A stretch of 64,000 bases of DNA from Marinobacter litoralis (GTDB lineage Bacteria > Pseudomonadota > Gammaproteobacteria > Pseudomonadales > Oleiphilaceae). Position numbers and translations under genes: made by a program. Of the stretch, positions 55,070 through 63,881 are shown one piece after another; position 1 is the first letter of the stretch, and each line of letters begins with the position of its first letter. The stretch spans positions 1,054,001-1,118,000 of the forward strand of contig NZ_QMDL01000001.1 in NCBI RefSeq assembly GCF_003336705.1. The letters are read 5' to 3'. The notes beneath the pieces were generated by a model. It saw nothing but the letters and a program-made list of their open reading frames with translations, searched no databases and was not told where the DNA came from.

Positions 55070-55576
55070 ATGAACTGTTCAAGACGTAGATTGCTGAGGT
55101 TGTCGGGCTCGCTCCTACTTTTAAGCTGTGTAGTGAACGAAGTTCATGGTGATAACGATGTCGTTATCACCATGAAAGGCACACATCGGGGTGAAAGAGT
55201 TTGGTTTGAGCCGAAAGGTGTTGCAATAGAGCCGGGCACAACCGTTACTTTCATTAATCGGGATCCGGGTAACTCCCACACCGTTACTGCTTATCACCCT
55301 GAAATTTTTGATCGTGTTCGACGGATTCCGAAAGCAGCTAAACCATTTGATAGCGGCTACTTACTTCCTGGCCAAACGTTCAGCCTAACTCTGACGGTTC
55401 CTGGAGTGTATGACTATTACTGTGTCCCGCATGAGATGGCGGCTATGGTTGGGCGAATTATCGTTGGATCACCAGCATTAGAAGACTGGGATGACTCCGC
55501 GTTGGGTGCGGGGGGAGTGAGGGGAGATGTCAGTGCGCAATTCCCTTCAGTCCGCGCTATCTTCAATGCAAGATGA
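55070..55576 (+). CDS. Tat-exported plastocyanin-like cupredoxin
   Basis: A 168-residue copper protein, probably periplasmic. The N-terminus SRRRLLRLSGSLLLLSC has a twin-arginine motif. The cupredoxin fold shows VAIEPGTTVTFINRD, and type 1 copper ligands are His in NSHTVTAYH and Cys/His/Met in YYCVPHEMAAM. It may carry electrons or bind copper. It overlaps the sigma-factor start by four bases, tying it to that regulator. Confidence 0.85.
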   Translation: MNCSRRRLLRLSGSLLLLSCVVNEVHGDNDVVITMKGTHRGERVWFEPKGVAIEPGTTVTFINRDPGNSHTVTAYHPEIFDRVRRIPKAAKPFDSGYLLPGQTFSLTLTVPGVYDYYCVPHEMAAMVGRIIVGSPALEDWDDSALGAGGVRGDVSAQFPSVRAIFNAR

Positions 55577-56313
55577 CAAAAGGCATGCTTATGAAAAGCC
55601 CTGTTGACTCTTTATCACCTAAAACCAGCGTAGACCCGCAAACTTCTGAAGAAGAGCTCGTCAAACTTGCCCAGCAGGGAGAAGAAGTCGCCGTACGAGA
55701 GATCATTCGAAGACTGAATCCTCGTCTGTTTCGTATCGCTCGGGGTATTTTGGATAACAGTGCCGAGGCCGAGGAAATCGTCCAGGAAACCTATCTGGTT
55801 GCTTTTACCCGAATTGAAGAGTTTCGCGGCGACTCCAAACTCTCGACCTGGATCACCAAAATTGCGTTGAACGCAGCCAAAATGAGATTGCGCAAACGCC
55901 ATCCAACTCAGGAATATGATTCGGTTTCGGAGCAGCTTCACCAGACAGCGTCTGTGATAGCGTTTCCGAGTGCGCCACAGCGATCGCCGGAAAGTGAGCA
56001 CGGAGTTACGCAGTTTCGAGAGTGGGTGGAATCAGCGGTCTCTGAGTTGCCAAGCAATCTTCGGATTGTGTTTGTTCTCAGGGAGGCAGAAGGCATGGCG
56101 ATAGCCGACATAGCAGCGGATCTTGGTATAACCGTTATGACAGTAAAAACGCGCCTTTTCCGTGCCAGGCGACATATGAAAAAGTTGTTGGAGTCGCATA
56201 TACAGGGAGGGTTTGAAAACGTGTATCCATTTGACGGCGCTCGTTGCGCTCATATGGCGGATTCTGTGGTTGAGCTGCTCCCGGATGTTTTCCAGACGAC
56301 ACGATCAGAGTGA
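55573..56313 (+). CDS. ECF-type RNA polymerase sigma factor
   Basis: A 246-residue sigma-70 family factor. Region 2 covers VAVREIIRRLNPRLFRIARG through ETYLVAFTRIEEFRG and STWITKIALNAAKMRLRKRH. Region 4 is SELPSNLRIVFVLREAEGMA followed by TVMTVKTRLFRARRHMKK. A C-terminal tail of about 30 residues contains CAHM and has no obvious anti-sigma partner; a Cys/His redox or metal role is possible. No anti-sigma gene follows. It probably drives expression of the cupredoxin operon, including itself. Confidence 0.92.
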   Translation: MTKGMLMKSPVDSLSPKTSVDPQTSEEELVKLAQQGEEVAVREIIRRLNPRLFRIARGILDNSAEAEEIVQETYLVAFTRIEEFRGDSKLSTWITKIALNAAKMRLRKRHPTQEYDSVSEQLHQTASVIAFPSAPQRSPESEHGVTQFREWVESAVSELPSNLRIVFVLREAEGMAIADIAADLGITVMTVKTRLFRARRHMKKLLESHIQGGFENVYPFDGARCAHMADSVVELLPDVFQTTRSE

Positions 56314-56517
56314 TAAGAACAACGTAGGAGAGTGCAAATCACCAATATCGTTTATCGATGCTAACATACAATTTAACATAATATACATTATGCGCAGTTG
56401 TGGATGGAGCAGAAGTTTGTATACTCGGTAGCCAGAGGTGCAGCATCACCCGCCAATCCTTTGTCTTGCCCAATCCCTGATTTCCCATTAACGCCGTTGA
56501 AAGGAACTTTTCACAAC

Positions 56518-56967
56518 ATGCGCTACATTACGGCTTTCGCGATACTGCTTCTTTCCGGCTGCGCCTCAACCCGTAACGTTCCGCCCACGGGAATACAGTT
56601 TACGCTGGATGGCTGCACGCCGTTTCTAAACTGCGTCTCAACGTCTTCCACGGTGAGTTATTACGCCATCGAACCTATTCGTCTGGTGGAGCCTTTGAGC
56701 GAATCAACCTGGGCAATCATCAAAGCGGAAGCTCTCGAACTGCCAGGCGCTTCTCTAAACGAGGCTCGCTATGGTTACGCGGATATTACCTGCTACAGCG
56801 ATACGGTTGGTTTTCCGGATTATTTCGAGGTTCTGATTGATGCAGACAAGCAGCGCTTGAATGTTCGCTCACAATCGCTGCTTGGTTTCTACGACATGGG
56901 CGTGAACCGCCGCAGGGTCGAATTGCTGCGGAGCCAACTGGTCGAGCGTGGCATTGCTATCAATTAA
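56518..56967 (+). CDS. DUF1499 family lipoprotein
   Basis: A 149-residue lipoprotein from MRYITAFAILLLSGCAS (lipobox LSGC at 12-15; the frame extends 40 codons upstream without support). DUF1499 pattern: PFLNCVSTSSTVSYYAIEPI and ARYGYADITCYSDTVGFPDY with EVLIDADKQRLNVRSQS. Family function is not settled. It is a single gene on the plus strand. Confidence 0.82.
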   Translation: MRYITAFAILLLSGCASTRNVPPTGIQFTLDGCTPFLNCVSTSSTVSYYAIEPIRLVEPLSESTWAIIKAEALELPGASLNEARYGYADITCYSDTVGFPDYFEVLIDADKQRLNVRSQSLLGFYDMGVNRRRVELLRSQLVERGIAIN

Positions 56968-57064
56968 TGAAGGTCGCACACGCCAATATGAATTGGGGCC
57001 GGAGCGGTATTAAAAGCCGAACTAAAAATGAAGCTTAGGCCGCTTCAGACAGGCCATTGGAGAA

Positions 57065-57090
57065 TGTCCAATATTTAGGTGTATTGGACA
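57065..57090. terminator. Perfect 9-bp hairpin in the gap after the DUF1499 gene
   Basis: TGTCCAATA (57065-57073) and TATTGGACA (57082-57090) are perfectly complementary around an 8-base loop and are followed by TTTT. It could terminate the DUF1499 transcript, although it lies 98 bases past the stop codon, or be a remnant of the decayed genes beside it. Confidence 0.5.
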
Positions 57091-57109
57091 TTTTGGGCCA
57101 ATCAGCGGC

Positions 57110-57240
57110 TTACCCGTCACCAGGCAATACAAAATCGACCTCATCCACAGACTCTTCCAGAAAATCCAGAAACGTACGAATCGCTGGCAATAGCCCTCGG
57201 CGTGACGGAAACACGGCATGATTGATTGTGCCGATGATGC
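57110..57240 (-). pseudogene. C-terminal remnant of a LysR-family regulator
   Basis: The minus strand reads ...INHAVFPSRRGLLPAIRTF, LDFLEESVDEVDFVLPGDG and a stop (57110-57112), the typical last part of LysR regulators. Sequence upstream of 57240 does not continue the protein: it reads as a different gene on the other strand. The DNA-binding and effector domains are missing. This is a deletion remnant, not an active gene. Confidence 0.7.
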
Positions 57241-57383
57241 TGCAGCCTCTTTTTGATCGGGTTCCTGTTCTTGCCTTGTGGGGCGTCAGTCATGGTTTAG
57301 TTGCAGCTATCATCGTGGCACTTGTGGTTTATCTGATCATGCCTCGCGTGGTTCGGCTGGTTGCAAGCTGGTTGTTTCGTTAG
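57234..57383 (+). pseudogene. DUF2798-like small membrane protein remnant
   Basis: The frame gives 49 residues, MMLQPLFDRVPVLALWGVSH through IIVALVVYLIMPRVVRLVAS, ending in a Phe-Arg stop. The C-terminal VVYLIMPRVVRLV resembles the end of DUF2798 proteins, which often sit beside LysR regulators and are about 75-80 residues. The first half appears lost at the same breakpoint as the LysR remnant, so this is probably a fusion scar. It has one hydrophobic helix and no ribosome site. Confidence 0.5.
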
Positions 57384-57435
57384 CCGAAATTTAGCCTGAT
57401 GAAGGTTTAGTGCTCTCTCGTGGTGGTCTAACCAA

Positions 57436-59151
57436 TCACGACGAACAGCTATAGTGCGACCATCCGCCCACATCAAATAGTTCTAACGGCTTTAGCCGGT
57501 AATATTTCTGCTCAATGTCTTCCGATTGCTCAGCGTATGGCTGAGTCATCACGCTCTGCAGCTCTCGTAGCAGTGTGTAGTCACCCGCTGCTGCCTGCTG
57601 ATACGCAGGCACCACGTACCAATCTTTCAGACTGTACTTCGGATTGACCTGCTTCATCTGGCTGGAAAGCTGCTCACGATTATCGGCCGGAATGAGCGAC
57701 TGCCATTTCGCGAGCCACGCGGACCAACGCTCGTTCAGCTTCTCAGGATGTGCATGATAAGCTTGGCTTGGGTAGAAGCTCTTCTTAAGTGGCTCAATGT
57801 TGCCAGGCAACAACGAAAGCTCCCGGAAAAACAGGGTGTAATCGACAGGCGTTTCCGCCATCAGTCTTGTCAGCTCAATGAACAGATCCGCGTCAAAATG
57901 ATCCAGCCCCAGTTTGGCAGCCCACATGAGCTGCATTTGTGCTTGCATGAATTTCGGGAATTCACTTTGAATTTCTTCGAGCTGTCGCAAACTTTCCGGA
58001 TTGTTCTCCAACAAGGGCCGCACCGCTGCGCAAAACGAGTAAAAATTGCGTTCCGCAGCTGCCGGTTGATTGAGGAATGCGAAGTGTTGTCCGCCGCCCG
58101 TCCAGGGCTGGTAATGCGGATCAAACACATTGCAGAAGCCAAAGGGACCATAGTCGAGCGTGAAACCACCTGCTGCACAGTTGTCACTGTTGAAGTTGCC
58201 TTGGCAGTAACCAACACGAATCCAGTTGGCAACGAGTGATGTCAGCCGACTACGGAACTCACCTGCAAGTCGCACGACTTTGTCGGGAGTGGGCAGCGAC
58301 TGATCGATCTCTTTACCGTACTCTCGATCGATCAGGTGCAGCACGAGCTTTTCCAGTTCTTCCATCGCCTGCGGGTGTTCCTGCTTACGGGCGCGACGAC
58401 CAAAGAGTTCGAGCTGCCCTACCCGAATGAACGATGGGGCCACACGCGTAGAGATGGCCACAGGCTCGGATACCAGAATATCGGGATCGATTGAGCGAGT
58501 ACCCTCCGAATACCATGGACGCCGGACTGTCTCGGTTTTCGATACGTACAGGCTTAAAGATCTTGAGGTGGGTACACCCAATGCGTGCATGTGTTCTTGA
58601 GCCAGGAATTCCCTCACACTTGACCGCAGAACTGCCCGGCCGTCCCCGCCGCGGCAGTAGGGCGTACGCCCTCCCCCTTTTAGTTGCATTTCCCAGCGCT
58701 GACCGTTGGTGACTGCCTCTAACACAGAAATGGCGCGACCGTCGCCATACCCATTGCCGGTCTGAAACGGACAATTCCGGTAAAATTCATTGCCGTAGAT
58801 TGAAAGCGCATAACCACTCGCCCATCCAACCTTGCGCAGAGGCTCCGGAAGCTCCGACAGGTCTCCGGAGAACATGCGAACGAAGTCGTCTGATTGCGCC
58901 AGGCTGTCGTCGAAACCCAGTTCGCGGAACAGGTCTTGGCTGTGCGCGACGTACTCAGGGTGTTCGATGGGTGTGGGTTTGACCGGTACATAGTGGCCCG
59001 TGAACACCTGCCGTGGTTCGTGGTCGGCTCCGTTAGCTTTGCCTTCAGGATCGCAGTTAAGCGTGTCCATGAATGAATAGTCCGCCAACCGTGCGAGATC
59101 AACGAGGGTTGCAGCCAGTTCTGGTGTTTCACCGTGGCGTCGCATGGTCAT
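57436..59151 (-). CDS. selO: Protein adenylyltransferase SelO (YdiU/UPF0061 family)
   Basis: A pseudokinase that transfers AMP to protein Ser/Thr/Tyr and takes part in redox stress responses. From MTMRRHGE (AAGGAG seven bases upstream) it has 571 residues, longer than E. coli SelO (about 480). [20 protein letters not shown] and the [20 protein letters not shown] region are the nucleotide-binding and metal-binding blocks. The C-terminus ends CSS, the position where eukaryotic SelO carries selenocysteine. It is a single gene; the upstream frame of 22 extra codons is not supported. Confidence 0.92.
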   Translation of the reverse strand: MTMRRHGETPELAATLVDLARLADYSFMDTLNCDPEGKANGADHEPRQVFTGHYVPVKPTPIEHPEYVAHSQDLFRELGFDDSLAQSDDFVRMFSGDLSELPEPLRKVGWASGYALSIYGNEFYRNCPFQTGNGYGDGRAISVLEAVTNGQRWEMQLKGGGRTPYCRGGDGRAVLRSSVREFLAQEHMHALGVPTSRSLSLYVSKTETVRRPWYSEGTRSIDPDILVSEPVAISTRVAPSFIRVGQLELFGRRARKQEHPQAMEELEKLVLHLIDREYGKEIDQSLPTPDKVVRLAGEFRSRLTSLVANWIRVGYCQGNFNSDNCAAGGFTLDYGPFGFCNVFDPHYQPWTGGGQHFAFLNQPAAAERNFYSFCAAVRPLLENNPESLRQLEEIQSEFPKFMQAQMQLMWAAKLGLDHFDADLFIELTRLMAETPVDYTLFFRELSLLPGNIEPLKKSFYPSQAYHAHPEKLNERWSAWLAKWQSLIPADNREQLSSQMKQVNPKYSLKDWYVVPAYQQAAAGDYTLLRELQSVMTQPYAEQSEDIEQKYYRLKPLELFDVGGWSHYSCSS

Positions 59152-59391
59152 TGGTGCTCCTTTTATAAACTGTGCCGGAAATAAGAGCATTCTACCCTTC
59201 CCGTTTAATTCGAGCATCGCAATCTACCGAGGTGAGCACGTTGTGATGGCACTGGGTTAGGCATCTAATCCTAGAATTTACTTTAATTTTATATGGTAAA
59301 CTAACTGGGTTGATAGGTATTTAGTTCAATGTAATGTCCACGGAGTTCGCCAGTTCCGTGTTTGTTCGATAAGAATTCAGACAGGTTCCAG

Positions 59392-60663
59392 ATGCCATCA
59401 TTTTCAGGACATCCACTTTTTGATACCGCCGAAAACCTTGAAGACCAAGGCGATTTTCACCGGCACCCCTCAATACCAGAGTTTTTTGAAAGCCTTAGCA
59501 TCCCCTCAGAATTATTGCGTGCGGACTACGAGATCACCCGCAAGTTTCTTCTCAAATACTCGGATGTCCAGGGCACCTTCGTTCGCTTCCGCTCAGAGGT
59601 TCAACGCTTCCTCAATTACCTTTGGGTCACCTCGAAGCGCACCTTAGTGCAAACCGACTCCGACGTGATGACGGCGTATTTCAAAACACTGACCATGCCG
59701 CCGAAAAGCTGGATCAGCAGAGGTATCTACTCCGCCTTCCAGGATCGCCAGGGACTTCGTCTGCCGAACGCACAATGGCGTCCGTTTGCGATTCGCACCA
59801 CGAAAGGAGCTGCCGAAGACACGGTAAGCTACGCAATCACTCAAGCTTCGCTCAACGCCAGCAAGACCGCCCTTCAAACCTTTTTTAAGTACCTGCTGAT
59901 ACAGGACTATGTGCAGAAAAACCCGATGATTGGCATGCGCAAGCGAGACCAAAAGGTTCAGACCATTAATGATGTGGATACTGAAACCGATGTTCGGCGG
60001 CTTTCGGATATGCAGTGGGCTTATTTGTTGGAGTCGCTGATGTTGGCGGCCGATGAAAACCGGAAATACGAACGGCACCTGTTCGTTGTCGTGACCATGA
60101 AGTCGTTGTTTTTGCGGGTGAGCGAATTAGCGCCAAGGCAGAGGCAAAACGGATCAACAAGAACACCGGTGTTTGGCGACTTCAAACGCAAATTCGTGCA
60201 AGGCGAGGAATACTGGGCCTATTACGTGTTCAGTAAAGGCGACAAGGATCGCACGATCACCCTGCCCGATGAATACCTGCCCTATCTACAGCGCTGGAGA
60301 GAACACCTTGGTTGCTTGACAGCGATGCCGGTACAGGGTGACAACCACCCGATTCTGCCCTCGGCTAAAGGCGGAGCCTTAAGCAAGCGCCAGATCCAGC
60401 GTGTGTATGAACAGGCAATCATGCTAGCCGTCGACAGACTAGACACTGAAGGCCGTTCCGAGGAAGCACGACAACTCGAAAGCATTCGTACCGAAACACA
60501 CTATCTCCGCCATACCGGTGCCAGCCAGGCTATTGAGGCCGGTGCCGACATTCGGCATATCAGCGAAGAACTCGGCCACGCCAGCGCCGCCTTCACCGAA
60601 TCGGTTTACGTCAATTCAGATCAGGCGATGCGGCGTTTTGCCGGGCGGAAACGGCGGGTGTAA
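59392..60663 (+). CDS. Tyrosine recombinase, chromosomal (distinct from the tRNA-Leu integrase)
   Basis: A 423-residue site-specific recombinase from MPSFSGHPLFD (AGG eight bases upstream; a TTG ten codons earlier is open). Catalytic motifs: Arg in LFLRVSELA, Lys in SKGDKDRTITLP, His/Arg in THYLRHTGAS, and LGHASAAFTESVYV for the second His and Tyr. No attachment repeats, tRNA or partner genes flank it. It may belong to a domesticated or lost element. It is convergent with copB. Confidence 0.88.
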   Translation: MPSFSGHPLFDTAENLEDQGDFHRHPSIPEFFESLSIPSELLRADYEITRKFLLKYSDVQGTFVRFRSEVQRFLNYLWVTSKRTLVQTDSDVMTAYFKTLTMPPKSWISRGIYSAFQDRQGLRLPNAQWRPFAIRTTKGAAEDTVSYAITQASLNASKTALQTFFKYLLIQDYVQKNPMIGMRKRDQKVQTINDVDTETDVRRLSDMQWAYLLESLMLAADENRKYERHLFVVVTMKSLFLRVSELAPRQRQNGSTRTPVFGDFKRKFVQGEEYWAYYVFSKGDKDRTITLPDEYLPYLQRWREHLGCLTAMPVQGDNHPILPSAKGGALSKRQIQRVYEQAIMLAVDRLDTEGRSEEARQLESIRTETHYLRHTGASQAIEAGADIRHISEELGHASAAFTESVYVNSDQAMRRFAGRKRRV

Positions 60664-60670
60664 TGCGCAA

Positions 60671-61420
60671 TTAGAATGCGATTCTAGCGCCAATAACCGC
60701 GAACCAATCTTCGGTACTCCCGCCGGCCGATTCGGCGAAATCGGCAGAATCACCATACTTTCGCTCGTGAACCACGCCGACATAGGGCGAGACAGATCGG
60801 TCGATCAGATCATAGCTCAACCTCAAGCCCGTTTCCGTAGAAACCAGCCCCTTGCCGATACCGATCTCCCGGTCCTCGCTAAAGGCAACCGTTGCATCGA
60901 CCGTAGCAGCCAGAATCCAGTAATTGGTCAATAGCAACTCGTATTCGGCGTCTACCTCGGCAGAGGTGTCACCTTCGTCGCTAACATAGAGGTTTGCGTC
61001 TACTTCAAACCACTGAGGAGCCAGCCCGGAAACGCCTAAAACGGCATAAGTGCGATCAGGACCTTCCGGCGTATCAAAGCGAACACCGGCTTTAGCATCG
61101 AAAAAGGTTGAGATCGGAATCTGGCCTACCAGTTGGTTCTCCAAGCCTTCGTACGCTTGTTCTTCTATGGCGTACTCACCCTTAGTAAGCCACCGGACTT
61201 TCAGTGCGTCAGTTCCGTAAAAGAAATCTCCGTTCCAGACGCCGAGTTCTTCATCATCATCGCTGTAGCGGTATTCAAACTCTTCAAACTGGATACCCCA
61301 TATCTCGAGCGGCTGTTTGCGTTCCGTGGTGTCTTCCATCATTCCCTGAGCGAAAGCCAAACCTGGCATTAGTACCGAGCCGACGAAGCCAGCTGTAAAC
61401 CAGAAGCGAGAAAAGCTCAT
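60671..61420 (-). CDS. copB: Copper resistance outer-membrane protein CopB
   Basis: A 249-residue outer-membrane protein with a signal peptide to about residue 24 (LMPGLAFA). The EEFEYRYSDDDEELGVWNGD block, LGVSGLAPQWFEVDANLYVS and the terminal Phe (VIGARIAF) match CopB. The Met-rich N-terminal extension seen in many CopB proteins is reduced here to MM. Its start overlaps the copA stop by four bases. Confidence 0.93.
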   Translation of the reverse strand: MSFSRFWFTAGFVGSVLMPGLAFAQGMMEDTTERKQPLEIWGIQFEEFEYRYSDDDEELGVWNGDFFYGTDALKVRWLTKGEYAIEEQAYEGLENQLVGQIPISTFFDAKAGVRFDTPEGPDRTYAVLGVSGLAPQWFEVDANLYVSDEGDTSAEVDAEYELLLTNYWILAATVDATVAFSEDREIGIGKGLVSTETGLRLSYDLIDRSVSPYVGVVHERKYGDSADFAESAGGSTEDWFAVIGARIAF

Positions 61421-63141
61421 GCGCCGCCTCCTTCGTTCGTCACCAACTCGGCGGAAACCTGAGAGGCCTGCGGAGCGCCTTCCACCACGACTTTACGGAA
61501 CATACCGGCAGCGGCGTGGTACGAAAGATGGCAATGGAATGCCCATTGGCCCGGTGCATCCACTTCCGTCTCCATGAACACAGTCGTGCCCGGTTGAACA
61601 CTCACTGTATGCTTAACAGGGTTCCATTGACCTGCACCAACGTCGAGGATAGACCACATACCATGAAGGTGCATCGGGTGCGTCATCATAGTTTCGTTGA
61701 CGAACTTAAACCGGACACGCTCGCCGTATTGCAACCGGATGGGGTCCGCGTCCGCGTATTTAACGCCGTTGATGCTCCAGGTATAGCGCTCCATGTTGCC
61801 AGTCAGGCGGAGTTCAATCTCGCGGGTTGGCTCGCGTTCCTCATACAGAGGTTTTTGGGCCTTGAGATCCGCGTAAGACAGAAACTTTCCGCCATTGGCG
61901 GCTTCAGGCATGATGCCGCTGCCTTTGGCGTAGAACGGATCGTCTGGTTTCTCCTTGTCGGCCCCCATGCTGCCGTGGGTAGAGTGGTCCATGGCCGCCA
62001 TCGATCCATGATCCATGCCAGACATTCCACTATGATCCATCTCGTCCATGGCCCCGTGATTCATGCTTCCGTGGTCCATATCGCCATGATCCATGCCGTG
62101 CATGCCACCCATGTCGGCCATGGTGAGTCGGGCTGGCTTCCGCATGGTTGGAACTGCCGCTTCCATGCCCTCTTTCGGGGCTAGCGTTGCGCGTGCATAC
62201 CCGGACCGCCCCATGGACTCGGCGAAAATCGTATAAGCCTGTGCATCGCGCGGCCGAACGATGACATCGTAGGTTTCAGCAACCCCGATGCGGAATTCGT
62301 CCACGTTAACCGGCTGTACGTTGTTGCCATCGGCCTGAACCACCGTCATGTTCAGCCCGGGAATACGAACGTCAAAGTAGGTCATCGCAGAGGAGTTGAT
62401 GAAACGTAAACGGATACGCTCACCTGGCTCAAACAGCCCCGTCCAGTTCTGCTCCGGTCCCTTGCCATTGATCATGCCGGTAAAGCCTTGAACATCTTCC
62501 ACATCCGCCTTCATCATGCGCATGTCTCCCCAAGCCATCCGGTCCTTGAGCGTGTTCATCAGGCCGTTCGTCTTAGCATCGCTGAAGAATTCGCCAACCG
62601 TTTGCTGCTCACGGTTGTAATAATCCGGCATCATCTTCAGATTGCGCATGATCCGGTCTCCAGTGTGGGGGTGTTTGTCCGTTAACTGGATTACGTATTC
62701 CCGGTCGTAGCGAAATGGCTCGCGGCCTTTTGGCTCAATAATGATCGAGCCAAACGCGCCGTCAGGTTCCTGAAAGCCAGAGTGACTGTGGAACCAGTAG
62801 GTGCCTGCCTGCACCACAGAAAATTCGTAGGTGAAGGTCTCGCCTGCTTTAATACCCGGAAAACTAATACCTGGCACGCCATCTTGCTGGAACGGCAGAA
62901 TAAGGCCGTGCCAGTGAATGGAGGTCATTTCATCCAAGTTGTTCGTGACATTGATTTTGACGTTTTCCCCTTCTTTGAACCGAAGCACAGGGCCTGGGGA
63001 TTTTCCGTTATATCCAATACCTTCTTTGATGAAATCGCCGGTATCAATCGTGACACGGTCTACCGTCAGGTTATATTCCCCAGCGAACACCAGCGCGGGA
63101 ACAAAAAGGCTGAAAAGCCCCGTCAAAAGGCGCTTTCTCAT
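61417..63141 (-). CDS. copA: Multicopper oxidase CopA
   Basis: A periplasmic multicopper oxidase that oxidises Cu(I) and tolerates copper. From MRKRLLTG (GGAG eight bases upstream) the protein has 574 residues. Copper sites are IHWHGLILP, YWFHSHSGFQ, HPMHLHGMWS and WAFHCHLSYHAAAGM. A Met/His/Asp-rich repeat block (MDHGDMDHGSMNHGAMDEMD and MDHGSMAAMDHSTHG) lies near residues 346-390. The usual twin-arginine signal is not evident (MRKRLL), so export may be Sec-like. It is the middle gene of cupredoxin-copA-copB. Confidence 0.95.
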   Translation of the reverse strand: MRKRLLTGLFSLFVPALVFAGEYNLTVDRVTIDTGDFIKEGIGYNGKSPGPVLRFKEGENVKINVTNNLDEMTSIHWHGLILPFQQDGVPGISFPGIKAGETFTYEFSVVQAGTYWFHSHSGFQEPDGAFGSIIIEPKGREPFRYDREYVIQLTDKHPHTGDRIMRNLKMMPDYYNREQQTVGEFFSDAKTNGLMNTLKDRMAWGDMRMMKADVEDVQGFTGMINGKGPEQNWTGLFEPGERIRLRFINSSAMTYFDVRIPGLNMTVVQADGNNVQPVNVDEFRIGVAETYDVIVRPRDAQAYTIFAESMGRSGYARATLAPKEGMEAAVPTMRKPARLTMADMGGMHGMDHGDMDHGSMNHGAMDEMDHSGMSGMDHGSMAAMDHSTHGSMGADKEKPDDPFYAKGSGIMPEAANGGKFLSYADLKAQKPLYEEREPTREIELRLTGNMERYTWSINGVKYADADPIRLQYGERVRFKFVNETMMTHPMHLHGMWSILDVGAGQWNPVKHTVSVQPGTTVFMETEVDAPGQWAFHCHLSYHAAAGMFRKVVVEGAPQASQVSAELVTNEGGGA

Positions 63142-63183
63142 GAGATCCACTCCGTATATCCGTTAGCAAATTAAGAAAACGAC

Positions 63184-63711
63184 TTACTTGAACGTGACAT
63201 CACCATACATTCCAGCCTGATAGTGGCCGGGTACATTGCAGGCAAACTCGATGTTGCTTTCGTTGCTGAACGTCCAGACGATCTCCCCGCTTTTGCCAGG
63301 CTCAATCAGCACGCTGTTGGGGTCGTCGTGCTTCATGGAATGGCCATTTCCCATGTCCATTTCCATCATATGGTGATTAAGCTTGCCCCCCTGAATAACA
63401 CCGTGCTCAACCATCATCATCATTTCTTCTTGATGCGCTTCGTGCATGGACGGCGTGCCGATATTGAATTCATGCACCAAGTTACCCTTGTTCTCCAAGA
63501 CGAACCGAACGGTCTCCCCTGCACTCACCTCGATCTGTTCAGGCTCGTAGTAGTTATCGTACAGTTCAACAGTGATGGTGCGGCTGGCCTCCGAAGCTAC
63601 ACCAGGTTCGCCAATTGAGGATCCATGCCCATGACCGTGTGTTCCGCCCGCTAAAACGGCCGGCGACAATGCAACAGCAGATGCCAGAACCATGCTTTTT
63701 GTCAAAGTCAT
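63184..63711 (-). CDS. His/Met-rich cupredoxin (CopI-like)
   Basis: A 175-residue periplasmic copper protein with a signal peptide ending near AVLAG. A His-rich N-terminus (GGTHGHGHGSS) is followed by a cupredoxin fold with LENKGNLVHEFNIG, a Met/His loop (HHMMEMDMGNGHSM) and the copper site EFACNVPGHYQAGMYG with Cys/His/Met. The layout fits CopI, a copper-tolerance cupredoxin found in cop operons. AGGAG lies upstream of ATG. It is the first gene of the operon. Confidence 0.88.
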   Translation of the reverse strand: MTLTKSMVLASAVALSPAVLAGGTHGHGHGSSIGEPGVASEASRTITVELYDNYYEPEQIEVSAGETVRFVLENKGNLVHEFNIGTPSMHEAHQEEMMMMVEHGVIQGGKLNHHMMEMDMGNGHSMKHDDPNSVLIEPGKSGEIVWTFSNESNIEFACNVPGHYQAGMYGDVTFK

Positions 63712-63777
63712 AACTATTCTCCTATCAAAGGTTGGGAAGAACGTGGCGCTTTAGAGGTTCTTACTGTCCCTTACCAA

Positions 63778-63830
63778 CCTGAATCCTTGCTGAAAATTGC
63801 AGATGTTTTACCATTCAGGCCAGATTCAGG
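63778..63830. promoter_or_regulatory. Candidate CopR-binding repeats between cop operon and copR
   Basis: ATTCAGG occurs at 63813-63819 and 63824-63830, 11 bases apart in direct orientation. An inverted copy, CCTGAAT, lies at 63778-63784. One-turn spacing of heptamers is the pattern of OmpR/PhoB-family response regulators, and a copR-type gene starts 50 bases to the right. This suggests CopR control of both directions. Confidence 0.6.
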
Positions 63831-63881
63831 TAGCTGCCTCATACTCTCGACCACCCCTTCTCACGGAGTAACACCCAATCC

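Noticed and set aside
57022..57219. Minus-strand open frame of 65 codons
   Set aside because: It is out of frame with the LysR remnant that better explains this stretch.
61516..62184. Plus-strand open frame of 222 codons with many His
   Set aside because: It is the antisense reading of the copA MDHG repeat region.
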